NCBI GenBank assembly: GCA_022394755.1 | Contig: JAGFCA010000089.1 | Coordinates: 19,723 to 83,722, forward strand | Origin: Candidatus Poribacteria bacterium | GTDB taxonomy: Bacteria; Poribacteria; WGA-4E; WGA-3G | Direction: 5' to 3' | DNA: 64,000 nt | Shown: positions 16,420 to 26,140 of the stretch, one piece after another | Position numbering within the stretch: the first letter of the stretch is position 1 | Layout: each line of letters opens with the position of its first letter | Made by a program: the position numbers and the translations under genes | Notes under the pieces: generated by a model | The model's database searches: none | The model's input: the letters and a program-made list of their open reading frames with translations, nothing else | Told to the model about the DNA's origin: nothing

Positions 16420-18915
16420 ATGAAAGACTATCAACCAATTTCTCTTGAAGATTTATGTAATGTCAACTCAGAAGATATTGACGTAAATATAACATCGGAT
16501 GTAGGTCCAGTTTCATTCCACGGACTTCCATTTCATATCTCAGACGGTACAAAAACGTTCTTGGGATTTGGAGATGGTGCTAATACAGAACCTATCCAGA
16601 TTCCAGTTAAGAGTTCAGCACAACGAATTATATTTGTCCACAGACTCTTAGAATCTCGGATTCCTGAGGGTGAGGTTATAGGAAAACTGATTGCTAACTA
16701 TGTTTTTAATTATAAAGATGGTGAGAATGTGAGTGTTCCAATTCGGGAACGGTTTGAAATTGGGAGTGTACCACAAGGATGGGGACAACAAACCTTTATT
16801 GCCATACCCGATACCCAAGAAGGTTTGCATGCACGTCATCAAGGTCCGTGGGGATCAGCAGGAAATCGACAAACAGAAGCAACACAATGTGTCCCACGTA
16901 ACTATTACCTTTTCATCTGGAAGAATCCACATCCTGATAAAGAAATTTCATCTATTGAAATACAACCTGAAGAACGAAAGTTTATTATTGCTGCTATCAC
17001 TCTTGGTCATCTTGATGAAGATCCGGTACCACGACATCCCAACCGAGAAGTATTGATTACATTACCAAAACCTGAAGATGCTGAAAAACCATTTGATATG
17101 GAGGTAAATGTGGATAGAGGTACGGCAACTTATCCATACGCGTTACCCGAAAATACCGTTGATGGTTTTATTAATGACGATTTCAAGGGATGGGGTGAGA
17201 CGCAGAATAGTAAAAGCAGTCCTGCATACACTGAAATATCCGCTACACCATCTGCTACAGTTGAGGTAAAGAATGATGGTGAAACACTTGGCAGTGTTAA
17301 TTGGGGAGAAGTTCAAGAGAAAGGAAGTATACAACCAAATGACCGTGTTAAGGTGGAAGTAATTGATTCAGGTAGGAATTGGGTACATACGACTGTAATA
17401 GATGAGGACACAAACAAACCTGTTCCATGTCGTATTCATTTCCGTTCACCCCATGGTGTTCCGTATGCTCCTCATGGACATCACGCACATGTTAACTCAA
17501 ATATGGGAACATGGCATATAGATGTTGGTGGTGATGTACGGTTAGGACAAATCAGTTATGCCTATATTGATGGTACATGTCAAGGATGGTTACCTCGTGG
17601 TGAAGTAATTGTTGATGTTGCTCGTGGTTTTGAATATACACCTTTACGTACTAAGGTGAATATAGAACCCGGACAACGTGAGTTAACATTACGTATTAAG
17701 CGTTGGTGTGATATGAATTCTGACCGTTACTTCAGTGGTGATACCCATGTACACTTCTTATCAACACAAGGTGCACATACTGAAGCACAGGGAGAAGATC
17801 TTGGTGTAGTAAATTTACTTCTATCTCAATGGGGACATCTGTTTACCAATACAGAGGAATTCATTGGTAGACCAACAACATCTGCAGATGGAAGAAGTAT
17901 TGTATATGCCACACAAGAAAATCGCCAACATGTTCTTGGTCATCTCACACTCCTCGGTTTAAAAGAGCAAGTTGCACCTTGGTGTTCTGACGGTCCTGGA
18001 GAAGCAGAACTTGGTGGGAATATGGAGGTAACACTATCCCATTGGGCAGATGCATGTCACCAACAAGGTGGTACAGTTGTTTTACCTCATATCCCTAATC
18101 CAAATTGTGAACCAGCAACATTGATCGCTACTAATCGTGTGGATGCAGTGGAATATCTAACAAATGCCATGTATGGTCACATTGAATACTATCGTTATCT
18201 GAATTGTGGATATAAACTTCCACTCGTTGGTGGAACTGATAAAATGACGGCTGATGTACCTGTTGGTGTATATCGTACCTATGTCCATATCCCAGAGAAC
18301 GAAGAATTTAATTATGATAATTGGTGTAAATACATGAGTCGTGGTAATACATTTCTCAGTGGTGGACCCATGATACGACTATCTGTTGATGGACAACCAA
18401 TTGGAAGCACTATTAATCTTCCAGGGAATGGTGGAACAGTTGAAGTAGAAGCGTCTGCGGATTCGATTTTTCCAATACACACCCTCCAAATTATCCAGGC
18501 AGGTGAAGTAGTCGCTTCCACAGAAGAGACCAACGGGTCCAATCAGTTACGTATAAAAGCACATGTCAAAGTTGACAAACATTCTTGGATTGCTGCACGT
18601 TGTGGTGGACCAGAGTATGCACAAGCTGTACCCCATCATGATGGTTGGAGACGAGGTATCATTGCACATACGTCTCCAATTTATTTAGCTGTTGGTGGTG
18701 AATGGTGGATGTTTGATCCAGAAACGGCAAAGTATATGCTTACATTAATTGAAGGTGGCTTATCGTATATTGAACAATCTGCACGACATTATGAACATGG
18801 TACAACAACACATCATCATGGGGAAGATAACCATATTGAATATCTATCTCGTCCATTCCAAGAAGCACGGGAAGCTATTCATCAGAGGATGCATAAATTA
18901 GGAATACCCCATTAA
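16420..18915 (+). CDS. CehA/McbA-like metallohydrolase with PHP-type motif
   Basis: This protein of about 831 residues has an all-beta N-terminal half and a C-terminal metallohydrolase half. The half-boundary motif YFSGDTHVHFLS supplies the HxH metal ligands, as in CehA/McbA esterases and PHP domains. LPHIPNPNCEP and VGGTDKMTADVPVG probably complete the site. The C-terminus is His-rich (EHGTTTHHHGEDNH). The start is the ATG at 16420, with GAGG 6 nt upstream, rather than the TTG four codons earlier that would overlap the ribosome site. No signal peptide is seen. The MDR dehydrogenase follows on the same strand 50 bp later. The substrate is unknown; a carboxylic or phosphate ester is possible. 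Confidence 0.75.
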   Translation: MKDYQPISLEDLCNVNSEDIDVNITSDVGPVSFHGLPFHISDGTKTFLGFGDGANTEPIQIPVKSSAQRIIFVHRLLESRIPEGEVIGKLIANYVFNYKDGENVSVPIRERFEIGSVPQGWGQQTFIAIPDTQEGLHARHQGPWGSAGNRQTEATQCVPRNYYLFIWKNPHPDKEISSIEIQPEERKFIIAAITLGHLDEDPVPRHPNREVLITLPKPEDAEKPFDMEVNVDRGTATYPYALPENTVDGFINDDFKGWGETQNSKSSPAYTEISATPSATVEVKNDGETLGSVNWGEVQEKGSIQPNDRVKVEVIDSGRNWVHTTVIDEDTNKPVPCRIHFRSPHGVPYAPHGHHAHVNSNMGTWHIDVGGDVRLGQISYAYIDGTCQGWLPRGEVIVDVARGFEYTPLRTKVNIEPGQRELTLRIKRWCDMNSDRYFSGDTHVHFLSTQGAHTEAQGEDLGVVNLLLSQWGHLFTNTEEFIGRPTTSADGRSIVYATQENRQHVLGHLTLLGLKEQVAPWCSDGPGEAELGGNMEVTLSHWADACHQQGGTVVLPHIPNPNCEPATLIATNRVDAVEYLTNAMYGHIEYYRYLNCGYKLPLVGGTDKMTADVPVGVYRTYVHIPENEEFNYDNWCKYMSRGNTFLSGGPMIRLSVDGQPIGSTINLPGNGGTVEVEASADSIFPIHTLQIIQAGEVVASTEETNGSNQLRIKAHVKVDKHSWIAARCGGPEYAQAVPHHDGWRRGIIAHTSPIYLAVGGEWWMFDPETAKYMLTLIEGGLSYIEQSARHYEHGTTTHHHGEDNHIEYLSRPFQEAREAIHQRMHKLGIPH

Positions 18916-18964
18916 ATTTTGAGCACAATCCAGAAAACATGACTACAATTATAAAGGAGATATT

Positions 18965-19939
18965 ATGCCAAAAGAATTAGTTGCAGTTGCACCAAGAGAA
19001 CCGGTTCTAAGAGAATATGAAGATGGTCCTGTTCCTGAAGGACATGTTCGTGTTCAAGTTGAACATGGTGCCCCAAAACGTGGAACAGAAATGACTATGT
19101 ATTACGGTCTACGTGGCGCTGGATTTCCACAAGGTCTTGGTAATATGTGTGTTGGGAAAATAATTGAAGTTGGTGATGGAGTGGAAGACTGTGAAGTAGG
19201 AGAACGCGTTGCTGGACATGGTCACCTAAAAGAGACACATACCTGGAGATCAGGGAGTGTATTAAAGATGCCAGATAGAATGACATGGAAAGAGGCAGTC
19301 TGCTATGATCCTGCTCATTTTGCATTGTCAGCTATACGAGACGGACAGGTACGTGTCGGTGATAGAATAGCTGTGTTTGGTTTGGGAGCTATCGGGCTGA
19401 TGACCCAACAATATGCACGTGAAGCAGGTGCAGATTTCATCGCATGTGTCGATCCTATTGCAGGACGTCGTGAAGTTTCTGAGAAAACCGGGGCAGATCT
19501 TGTATTAGATCCCATTTCTTGTAATGTCGGGGAAGTTCTCAAGGAAGCCACAGGTGGTTTAGGTCTTGATGTCGCAATTGAAACCAGTGCAGTTTATGAG
19601 GCACTTGATGATGCGATACGAAGCGTTGCCTATGAAGGAACAGTTGTTGTTGCAGGATGGGCAAAAGAGTGTAAAGGTGGATTAGATCTTGGAGCAGTTG
19701 CCCATTTCAATATCCCTAACCTGATTTTTGCACGTGCGAATAGTGATCCTAATCGTGATCATCCAAGATGGAATTTTGGTAGGATTATCCAATCATGTTG
19801 GAAATGGTTGGCAGAGGGCAGATTTGACTGTGAAGATATCATAGACCCAGTTATTCCTTTTAAAGATTCAGTTGAAGCCTATATTGAGATGGACAACCAT
19901 CCTGAACGTAGTGTGAAGTTGGGTGTTTCATTCATATAG
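18965..19939 (+). CDS. medium-chain (zinc-type alcohol) dehydrogenase/reductase
   Basis: This 324-residue MDR-superfamily protein has a GroES-like N-terminal domain (MPKELVAVAPREPVL, then GTEMTMYYGLRG) and a Rossmann domain with GLGAIGLMTQQYAREAGAD for NAD(P). The usual GHE zinc motif and the four structural-zinc Cys are not evident, so it may act without catalytic zinc. An AAAGGAG ribosome site lies 7 nt before the ATG. It follows the CehA-like gene and ends at a strong hairpin terminator. Similar genes accompany sugar oxidoreductases in this kind of genome; substrate unknown. Confidence 0.85.
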   Translation: MPKELVAVAPREPVLREYEDGPVPEGHVRVQVEHGAPKRGTEMTMYYGLRGAGFPQGLGNMCVGKIIEVGDGVEDCEVGERVAGHGHLKETHTWRSGSVLKMPDRMTWKEAVCYDPAHFALSAIRDGQVRVGDRIAVFGLGAIGLMTQQYAREAGADFIACVDPIAGRREVSEKTGADLVLDPISCNVGEVLKEATGGLGLDVAIETSAVYEALDDAIRSVAYEGTVVVAGWAKECKGGLDLGAVAHFNIPNLIFARANSDPNRDHPRWNFGRIIQSCWKWLAEGRFDCEDIIDPVIPFKDSVEAYIEMDNHPERSVKLGVSFI

Positions 19940-19964
19940 ATAACATAAGACATAGATTGTCTTA

Positions 19965-19990
19965 AAGGTTCGGTTTTCGAACCGAACCTT
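19965..19990. terminator. bidirectional hairpin between convergent genes
   Basis: A perfect 11-bp stem (AAGGTTCGGTT / AACCGAACCTT) closes a TTCG tetraloop. It lies between the MDR gene (+) and the EamA gene (-), which converge here. No long T-run follows on either strand, so termination strength is uncertain. Confidence 0.75.
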
Positions 19991-20019
19991 CTACATATTG
20001 AAAACAGAATCTAACATTA

Positions 20020-20907
20020 TCACATTGTTATCAAGAATATACCTATCACCATGATAATTGCTGCCAATAATCTTCTCTTCGTATACGTCTCTTTCAAAGC
20101 ATATCCCCCGAGTAAAACAACAAATATTACTGAACATTGACGTATGGCAGTTACATAACTGACTTTCTCAGTCATTAAGACAAAGAGAATTAACGAGTAT
20201 GATATTAACGAGAATACAACTATAAATAATGCTCGTTTCCATTCATTCTTCCCAATCTCTAATAACTTTTGTTTAGGAAAACGTACATAAGTAATACCTG
20301 CATAAAATAATTGCGAGCATAAATTTTCCATTAGATAATAGTGTATCGCATACATCAATGGGTTATCAGAAATATATGTATGCATTATTGACATACCTTG
20401 TTTGTCAATAATGGAATAACCAATCACACTGCAAAGGGTTGCATAAGACCATAATGCATCAGGTTCACGGAGAAATTTGAAGAATCTAATAAAATTGATG
20501 TCTTTTTCTCTTTGTTGATAAAGTATAATAGATGACATCACACATAGGATTCCAAACATACCTTGAAATGAGATTATCTCATTTAGAAAAAGAAAGGCAA
20601 AAATTGGAATAAATGCTGGTGCAGAACGCGTAATTGGATACACAAATGAAATCTCACCTACTGTATAAGCCTGTGTCAAAAACAGACGATATAGTAGATG
20701 TACGAAAGCAGAAGCAAATATATAAATCCATACCGGAGTCGGAATTATAGGCTTATTGACTATGAATACAACAATGGCTAATGCACCAGTGTAGAGTCCA
20801 CACCAAAAAAACAGTATACGGGTATCCTTGCTTGATTTACTATAATAATTCCAAAATGCGTGAAATAATGCTGATAGAAGGACTAATAGGATGGAAGATG
20901 TGTACAT
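20020..20907 (-). CDS. EamA/DMT-superfamily transporter
   Basis: This 295-residue inner-membrane protein has about ten hydrophobic segments arranged as two five-helix halves, typical of drug/metabolite transporters. The opening LVLLSALFHAFWNYYSK is typical of the EamA domain, and a conserved FVYPITRSAPAFIPIFAF stretch ends the first half. Substrates range from amino acids to nucleotide sugars and cannot be assigned. It is monocistronic, converges on the MDR gene, and its upstream region is AT-rich. Confidence 0.85.
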   Translation of the reverse strand: MYTSSILLVLLSALFHAFWNYYSKSSKDTRILFFWCGLYTGALAIVVFIVNKPIIPTPVWIYIFASAFVHLLYRLFLTQAYTVGEISFVYPITRSAPAFIPIFAFLFLNEIISFQGMFGILCVMSSIILYQQREKDINFIRFFKFLREPDALWSYATLCSVIGYSIIDKQGMSIMHTYISDNPLMYAIHYYLMENLCSQLFYAGITYVRFPKQKLLEIGKNEWKRALFIVVFSLISYSLILFVLMTEKVSYVTAIRQCSVIFVVLLGGYALKETYTKRRLLAAIIMVIGIFLITM

Positions 20908-21150
20908 TAATATGATTACCTTCTTATCTGAATTGGGGATTTCTACATTTAGAATAAATACTACTTATAACATTCGACAATTCTATCAATTAGTATACCA
21001 TACTAATTTTGTCTTACACCTGTTTTATATTTCAACTAATGTTCATATTTAACTGTAATAACTATATAAATTGTACAATGTCTTCATTGATAACCGATCT
21101 CAACTAAATATATACTAAAAAAATCATGGCATCACACTTGGAGCAGTAAA

Positions 21151-24100
21151 ATGAAATTCATAATTCCACTCACCTGCATTTGTATCATATTAGCATCTTG
21201 TCAATTATCAGCTAATAATGAAGATCAACCTGTACTTGCAGGAATGATTGAACGTAATCTTACTATCACAACTGGCAGAGAATATAGTACAGGTTTTGGT
21301 GAAGATTATGGTACTGGAAATATACGTATACAAAAAACAAATTCCTATCTAACTCTAAGAATGACAGACTTTAGATCAAGTATAGATATACCCCGTACAT
21401 TACGAACTATATTGGATAGTTTTGAAGGAAATCTATTTCAACAGACAATAACAATTGGAGATTCCTGGGAACAGAGAGGATTTCGGGGTGGAATTGAAAA
21501 TGTTACACTTGTAAGTTATGAAGATGTAAAAATAGGTGATAAACTATATCCTAAGTGCTTGAAACACAAGACTATTATCAAGGATGCGAATTGGGAGAGT
21601 AAAACTGAATTTGGAAATGCGTTGGTTAACGGAACACGTTATCTGTGGCTTTCTCCAGGGATTGGAATAGTTAAATTATTATATGAACACTCAAATGGAA
21701 TTACCACCGAAGGGGAATTGATTGAAAGTGATATTCAAACAGATAATACTGAAATGTTTCCAATTGATATAGGTTCATCATGGACATATAAATGGAAGAA
21801 TGATTTTGAGAATTATAGTTTGATTGAGAAAATTAAGGTTTTTAACAACACTAATAGCGAAAATAGTCTTAAATTCAATACCTATGTCATATTGGAAGAT
21901 GGTAAAAAGATGCTTGATGGAAACTTCTACTTTTGGTATGAAAAGGATCCAATCTTACGACTTTCTGGGTCAGGATATTCCTCATCCGGAAGGGAAACAC
22001 CACAGGGTCCAGATAGTATATTTATTAATTTAATCGAAAATCATTACCCAGAACTATTACGCTATCCAATAAAAGTCGGGAAATCGTGGAATAAAGAAGG
22101 CTTTTCGAATGTAGATGTAACGACTACTATTGAAGAATTTCAGACCATTGAAACATCCTTTGGTACATTTAAGGATTGTCTTAAACACAAAACTGTATTT
22201 AAGGGGGCAACTACGTTTTCAAATCCAACACCTCAAGACTTGCTTAGAATTGCTCTCATAAATGGTACACGTTATCTATGGTTTGCAAAAGGTATAGGTA
22301 TCGTAAAATTACGTTATGAACATGCTAACGGAATTACGACTGAAGCAGAATTAATCGATTATAACATTCCAAATGGGAGTGCTGAGTATTTCCCACTTAA
22401 TACTGCAACCACATGGACATATAAATGGAAGAATGAATATCAACCCAGACCAATCATTGAGAAGGTACAGATTCTCGATATTCATGCTAAACCTGAAATA
22501 TCCTTGATTGATTCGAAATACACTATTACTATATCAGATGAAAATGAACCAGGAGAAATGTTTGTAGATTTTCAATTGTTACCTGAAAGTAGCATCAATG
22601 AAGAAATGAAATTACGTCTTCAAGGGGATAGCGATTATATACCCCAACATAGTCAATTTGTCCCGGATCAGGATCAATATAAGACTAAAAAGTACCCATT
22701 CTTACGTGGTATAACTGTAGCTCCTCATGCCAGAGGGAATCCTCATTTTAAAGAATATCCCTATCCTTCATGGACATTACAGTTCTTTAAAAATCATGCT
22801 GGTGGAACAGTGAACATACACTACGAAATTTCAACTGAATATGCTAAATATTATAAAGGATTTCAGACTAAAAGGTATGGCACACAAGCCTTACCAAGAT
22901 CACGACCCATATTCAGAGATAAGAGTATGGTTTGGTCAGGTAGTGACTTGTTTATTATTGGAGGAAAAGCAGATAATATAGAGGTGGAATTCATTTTACC
23001 AGATGGATGGAATGTATTAACACCATGGAATCGTATTGACAATACTGGACATAGGTTTTCAGTCGAAAATCAAGAAGAATTAACTCAGAACTATATTATG
23101 TTCGGCAAATACGACCAAGTTATAGCAAATTCTGGAAAAAGAAATGTTGTTATTGGACTTGACAGTAAGTTCAAATCGACTAAAGATGAGATACGGTTGA
23201 CAGTTGAGAAATTCCTCAAGGCTTATACACAACTCTTCAAGGATGAAGATGAAAAAACTGTCACATTCATAATTAACTCATACGAGAATGAATCACAACA
23301 GGGGATGGAAGGACATGGACGTAGAGGTAGTGTAAGTATATTCATGGAGAAAATACTAAATCCTAATACCAAGTCTGTTTATGGACCATTTCTCGGTCAT
23401 GAAGTTTTCCATATCTGGAACGGACTAACATCCCTACAGCGTTTTTCATCAAAAGAAACATGGTTCAATGAAGGTATAACAAAATACTATTCCGATATTA
23501 CTGCCAGACAATTGGGTTATCTAACTGAAAATGAATTTCTTAGTAAACTCAAGAATACTTGCGAGAAGTATTTATCGGTATCTCATGAATTGGCTATCGG
23601 AGATGATTATCGTGATAGTAGGTTAGTATATGAAGGTGGGAGTCTTGTCGCTGCATCCTTAGACCTTCAAATTAGACATCACAGTAAAAATAGAAAGAAT
23701 TTTAACCAGGTCATGCAGGATATGTACCGTAAGTTTCCTGATAAATCAATAGAATTTACCAATGAAGATATCATCAGAAGTGTCAATAAATTATCAGATA
23801 AGGATATGAGACCATTTTTTAATAAGTATGTATTAGGAAAGGAACGACTCCCATTGAAAGAATTCCTTGCTTACGCAGGATTAGACTTTGAGATAACATC
23901 TTATGAAAAGATACCGACCTATGAGTATGTTATTAAAATATTAAAAGAAAGTTTAAATACTGAAAAGATGATTGATATTAGTTCTGTTGATAGTAATCAA
24001 GTAATGTCAACACTTGATTTATGTAAAATGGCTGTAAGTTGGAAAACAGGTGATGTAATAGAATTAACCTACAAAGATATCGGGGATGAAAGTGAATTTA

Positions 24101-24237
24101 AAACAGAAATGGTAACCTTAAAAGGCATATCGGATAATCCTCCTACATTTCAGGAGGTAAGCGTTAGTATAACTAAAGTGAAAGAAATGAATAAAATGCA
24201 GCGTAGAATCTATACAGGTCTATTTGAAAAAGAATAA
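21151..24237 (+). CDS. large lipoprotein with gluzincin (M1/M61-like) peptidase domain
   Basis: This 1028-residue protein has a lipoprotein signal (MKFIIPLTCICIILASC). The N-terminal half holds two tandem copies of a domain of about 215 residues. Each contains NGTRYLW...GIGIVKL.YEH.NGITTE.EL and then WTYKWKN. The C-terminal half has a zinc-peptidase signature: His750-Glu751-VF-His754 (HEVFH) and Glu774 in WFNEG. This resembles peptidase families M61/M1, which remove N-terminal residues or cleave peptides. Cell-envelope location is inferred from the lipobox. The cyclase gene follows within 11 bp, so the two are likely co-transcribed. Confidence 0.75.
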   Translation: MKFIIPLTCICIILASCQLSANNEDQPVLAGMIERNLTITTGREYSTGFGEDYGTGNIRIQKTNSYLTLRMTDFRSSIDIPRTLRTILDSFEGNLFQQTITIGDSWEQRGFRGGIENVTLVSYEDVKIGDKLYPKCLKHKTIIKDANWESKTEFGNALVNGTRYLWLSPGIGIVKLLYEHSNGITTEGELIESDIQTDNTEMFPIDIGSSWTYKWKNDFENYSLIEKIKVFNNTNSENSLKFNTYVILEDGKKMLDGNFYFWYEKDPILRLSGSGYSSSGRETPQGPDSIFINLIENHYPELLRYPIKVGKSWNKEGFSNVDVTTTIEEFQTIETSFGTFKDCLKHKTVFKGATTFSNPTPQDLLRIALINGTRYLWFAKGIGIVKLRYEHANGITTEAELIDYNIPNGSAEYFPLNTATTWTYKWKNEYQPRPIIEKVQILDIHAKPEISLIDSKYTITISDENEPGEMFVDFQLLPESSINEEMKLRLQGDSDYIPQHSQFVPDQDQYKTKKYPFLRGITVAPHARGNPHFKEYPYPSWTLQFFKNHAGGTVNIHYEISTEYAKYYKGFQTKRYGTQALPRSRPIFRDKSMVWSGSDLFIIGGKADNIEVEFILPDGWNVLTPWNRIDNTGHRFSVENQEELTQNYIMFGKYDQVIANSGKRNVVIGLDSKFKSTKDEIRLTVEKFLKAYTQLFKDEDEKTVTFIINSYENESQQGMEGHGRRGSVSIFMEKILNPNTKSVYGPFLGHEVFHIWNGLTSLQRFSSKETWFNEGITKYYSDITARQLGYLTENEFLSKLKNTCEKYLSVSHELAIGDDYRDSRLVYEGGSLVAASLDLQIRHHSKNRKNFNQVMQDMYRKFPDKSIEFTNEDIIRSVNKLSDKDMRPFFNKYVLGKERLPLKEFLAYAGLDFEITSYEKIPTYEYVIKILKESLNTEKMIDISSVDSNQVMSTLDLCKMAVSWKTGDVIELTYKDIGDESEFKTEMVTLKGISDNPPTFQEVSVSITKVKEMNKMQRRIYTGLFEKE

Positions 24238-24247
24238 GGAGACTACC

Positions 24248-25321
24248 ATGTTTAAGAAATCAAGACGTATCGGCATTATATTTGTAGTAATTTTGTTAGT
24301 ATTCTTCTCTCTAAGTTATTTACTCATACAACAATTTGATGGATCCAACCATCAAAATCAACAGTTATTGAATAATGTGGTATATGCACAAGAGGATTCA
24401 GCTATCCCACCAAAATCAAATGTGCGTAAACCTATATTAAAATCTGATCCTGAACCAGAATCATGGCATACATCTGAATGGGGTGCAAATGATCGTCGCG
24501 GTGCAGTCAACAGATTAACGCAACAAAAAGCATTGCAGGCAGCCAGTCTAATCAAAACTGGTAAGGTATATCAACTCGGTAGAATCTATGAGAGTGGTAT
24601 TCCAGTCTTTGGAACACGACATTATAGTCTCCGTATTCCACAGATGTCCGGTCCTCTTGGAGATAATAAAACTACTTGGTTTGAGGAGATTTTTAGTGGT
24701 GAGATCGGTCAGATTGGAACGCAATTTGATGGATTGGGACACATTGGCATCGGCGATCATTTCTATAATGGACTAAATCAGAATGATTTCGCAACTGCCG
24801 AAGGTCTTACTGAACTTGGTGTTGAGAATGTTGGACCAATCTTCACACGGGGTGTATTGATTGATATTGCAGGATATAAAGGGGTTGATATGCTTGGAGA
24901 CAACTATGAAATTACCCGTGCTGATCTTGAAGGTGCCTTAAAAAAACAGGATACTGAAATTACTCCCGGAGATGTTGTCATTATACATACAGGATGGGGT
25001 AGTTTATGGATGGTTGATAATGACCGGTATAGTGCAACTGAACCGGGTATAGGTTTAGATGCAGGTCAATATCTCGTTGAGCAAAAAATTGTTATGTTAT
25101 GTAGTGATAACTGGGGTATTGAGGTTGTACCGAATCCGGATGATTCGCTTGCATTCCCTGTTCATCAGTTGTTTATTGTGAAACACGGTATATACAATCT
25201 TGAGAATATTATCACAGAGGAATTGGCAGCTGATAAGGTCTACGAATTTGCCTTCAGTTTTGCACCCCTGCGATTGAAAGGTGCTACAGGTTCACCTGGG
25301 AATCCCATAGTCATACGGTAA
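24248..25321 (+). CDS. cyclase-family protein (kynurenine formamidase-like), secreted
   Basis: The protein belongs to the Cyclase family (PF04199), metal-dependent hydrolases that include bacterial kynurenine formamidase. EWGANDRRGAVNRLT and GTQFDGLGHIG form the expected entry and metal-site regions. The first motif has Gln where kynurenine formamidases have His, as in a distinct subgroup, so the formamidase reaction is not assured. HTGWGS and DNWGIEVVP are further family marks. I prefer ATG 24248, with AAGGAG 6-7 nt upstream at the previous stop, over 24224, which would overlap the previous gene. An N-terminal hydrophobic segment (about residues 7-24) suggests export. Confidence 0.82.
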   Translation: MFKKSRRIGIIFVVILLVFFSLSYLLIQQFDGSNHQNQQLLNNVVYAQEDSAIPPKSNVRKPILKSDPEPESWHTSEWGANDRRGAVNRLTQQKALQAASLIKTGKVYQLGRIYESGIPVFGTRHYSLRIPQMSGPLGDNKTTWFEEIFSGEIGQIGTQFDGLGHIGIGDHFYNGLNQNDFATAEGLTELGVENVGPIFTRGVLIDIAGYKGVDMLGDNYEITRADLEGALKKQDTEITPGDVVIIHTGWGSLWMVDNDRYSATEPGIGLDAGQYLVEQKIVMLCSDNWGIEVVPNPDDSLAFPVHQLFIVKHGIYNLENIITEELAADKVYEFAFSFAPLRLKGATGSPGNPIVIR

Positions 25322-25336
25322 ATATTGTATTCCAAA

Positions 25337-26107
25337 ATGATAAAATTCTATGTAATTATCCTTGTCACCACTATGTTAATTTCATGTGAATCCACAGAAC
25401 ATCAATCTTTTAAAGATAAACAGTTGACTTATAGGCGTGTTAAAATTGCCTACCAAGAGAAAGACAACCAATTAAGGAATCTCTTCGAGAAACAGGGGTA
25501 TAAATATCCACCACAAAATATCTATATTCGGATCTTTAAGGATGAACAGATATTAGAAGTATGGACAAAAACAAACACTAACGCGACCTATAAGAAGGTT
25601 TGTAATTATGAATTCTGTGCATCCTCAGGACAATTAGGACCGAAAAGACAGGAAGGTGATTTACAGATTCCTGAAGGATTCTATTATATTGACCGATTTA
25701 ATCCTAATAGCAATTTCTTTCTATCACTTGGCATCAATTACCCCAACGAATCAGATAAGATTTTAGGTGTAAAAGGAAATTTGGGTGGAGATATCTTTAT
25801 TCATGGTGGATGTGCAACTGTTGGATGTATTCCCATAACAGATGATAAGATTAAAGAGTTATATTGGTTAGCAGTCGAAGCCAAGTCGAATGGTCAAGAG
25901 AAAATACCGGTACATATCTTCCCTACAAAATTAGACAATATATCATTGAATCGTCTTAAGAATAGATTTCAGAATGATGAATTACTAATCCAATTCTGGT
26001 CTAATCTGAAGATTGGACATGATTGGTCTGTTGAATATGGAACTATACCTAAAATTACAGTAGATAAACAAGGTGTATATCATTTTTCAGAACAACAAAC
26101 ACCTTAG
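25337..26107 (+). CDS. L,D-transpeptidase (YkuD) domain lipoprotein
   Basis: The catalytic signature HGGCATVGCIPI matches the HGxx...(S/T)xGC core of YkuD L,D-transpeptidases, which form 3-3 peptidoglycan cross-links or attach proteins to the wall. The start at ATG 25337 gives MIKFYVIILVTTMLISC, a clean lipobox, so the enzyme is probably membrane-anchored in the periplasm. An in-frame TTG at 25325 is less likely, and neither has a strong ribosome site. The gene follows the cyclase by 15 bp and converges on the alpha-2-macroglobulin gene. Confidence 0.82.
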   Translation: MIKFYVIILVTTMLISCESTEHQSFKDKQLTYRRVKIAYQEKDNQLRNLFEKQGYKYPPQNIYIRIFKDEQILEVWTKTNTNATYKKVCNYEFCASSGQLGPKRQEGDLQIPEGFYYIDRFNPNSNFFLSLGINYPNESDKILGVKGNLGGDIFIHGGCATVGCIPITDDKIKELYWLAVEAKSNGQEKIPVHIFPTKLDNISLNRLKNRFQNDELLIQFWSNLKIGHDWSVEYGTIPKITVDKQGVYHFSEQQTP

Positions 26108-26140
26108 TCTGACGCGGGTTCATAATTATACCTTGAATTT

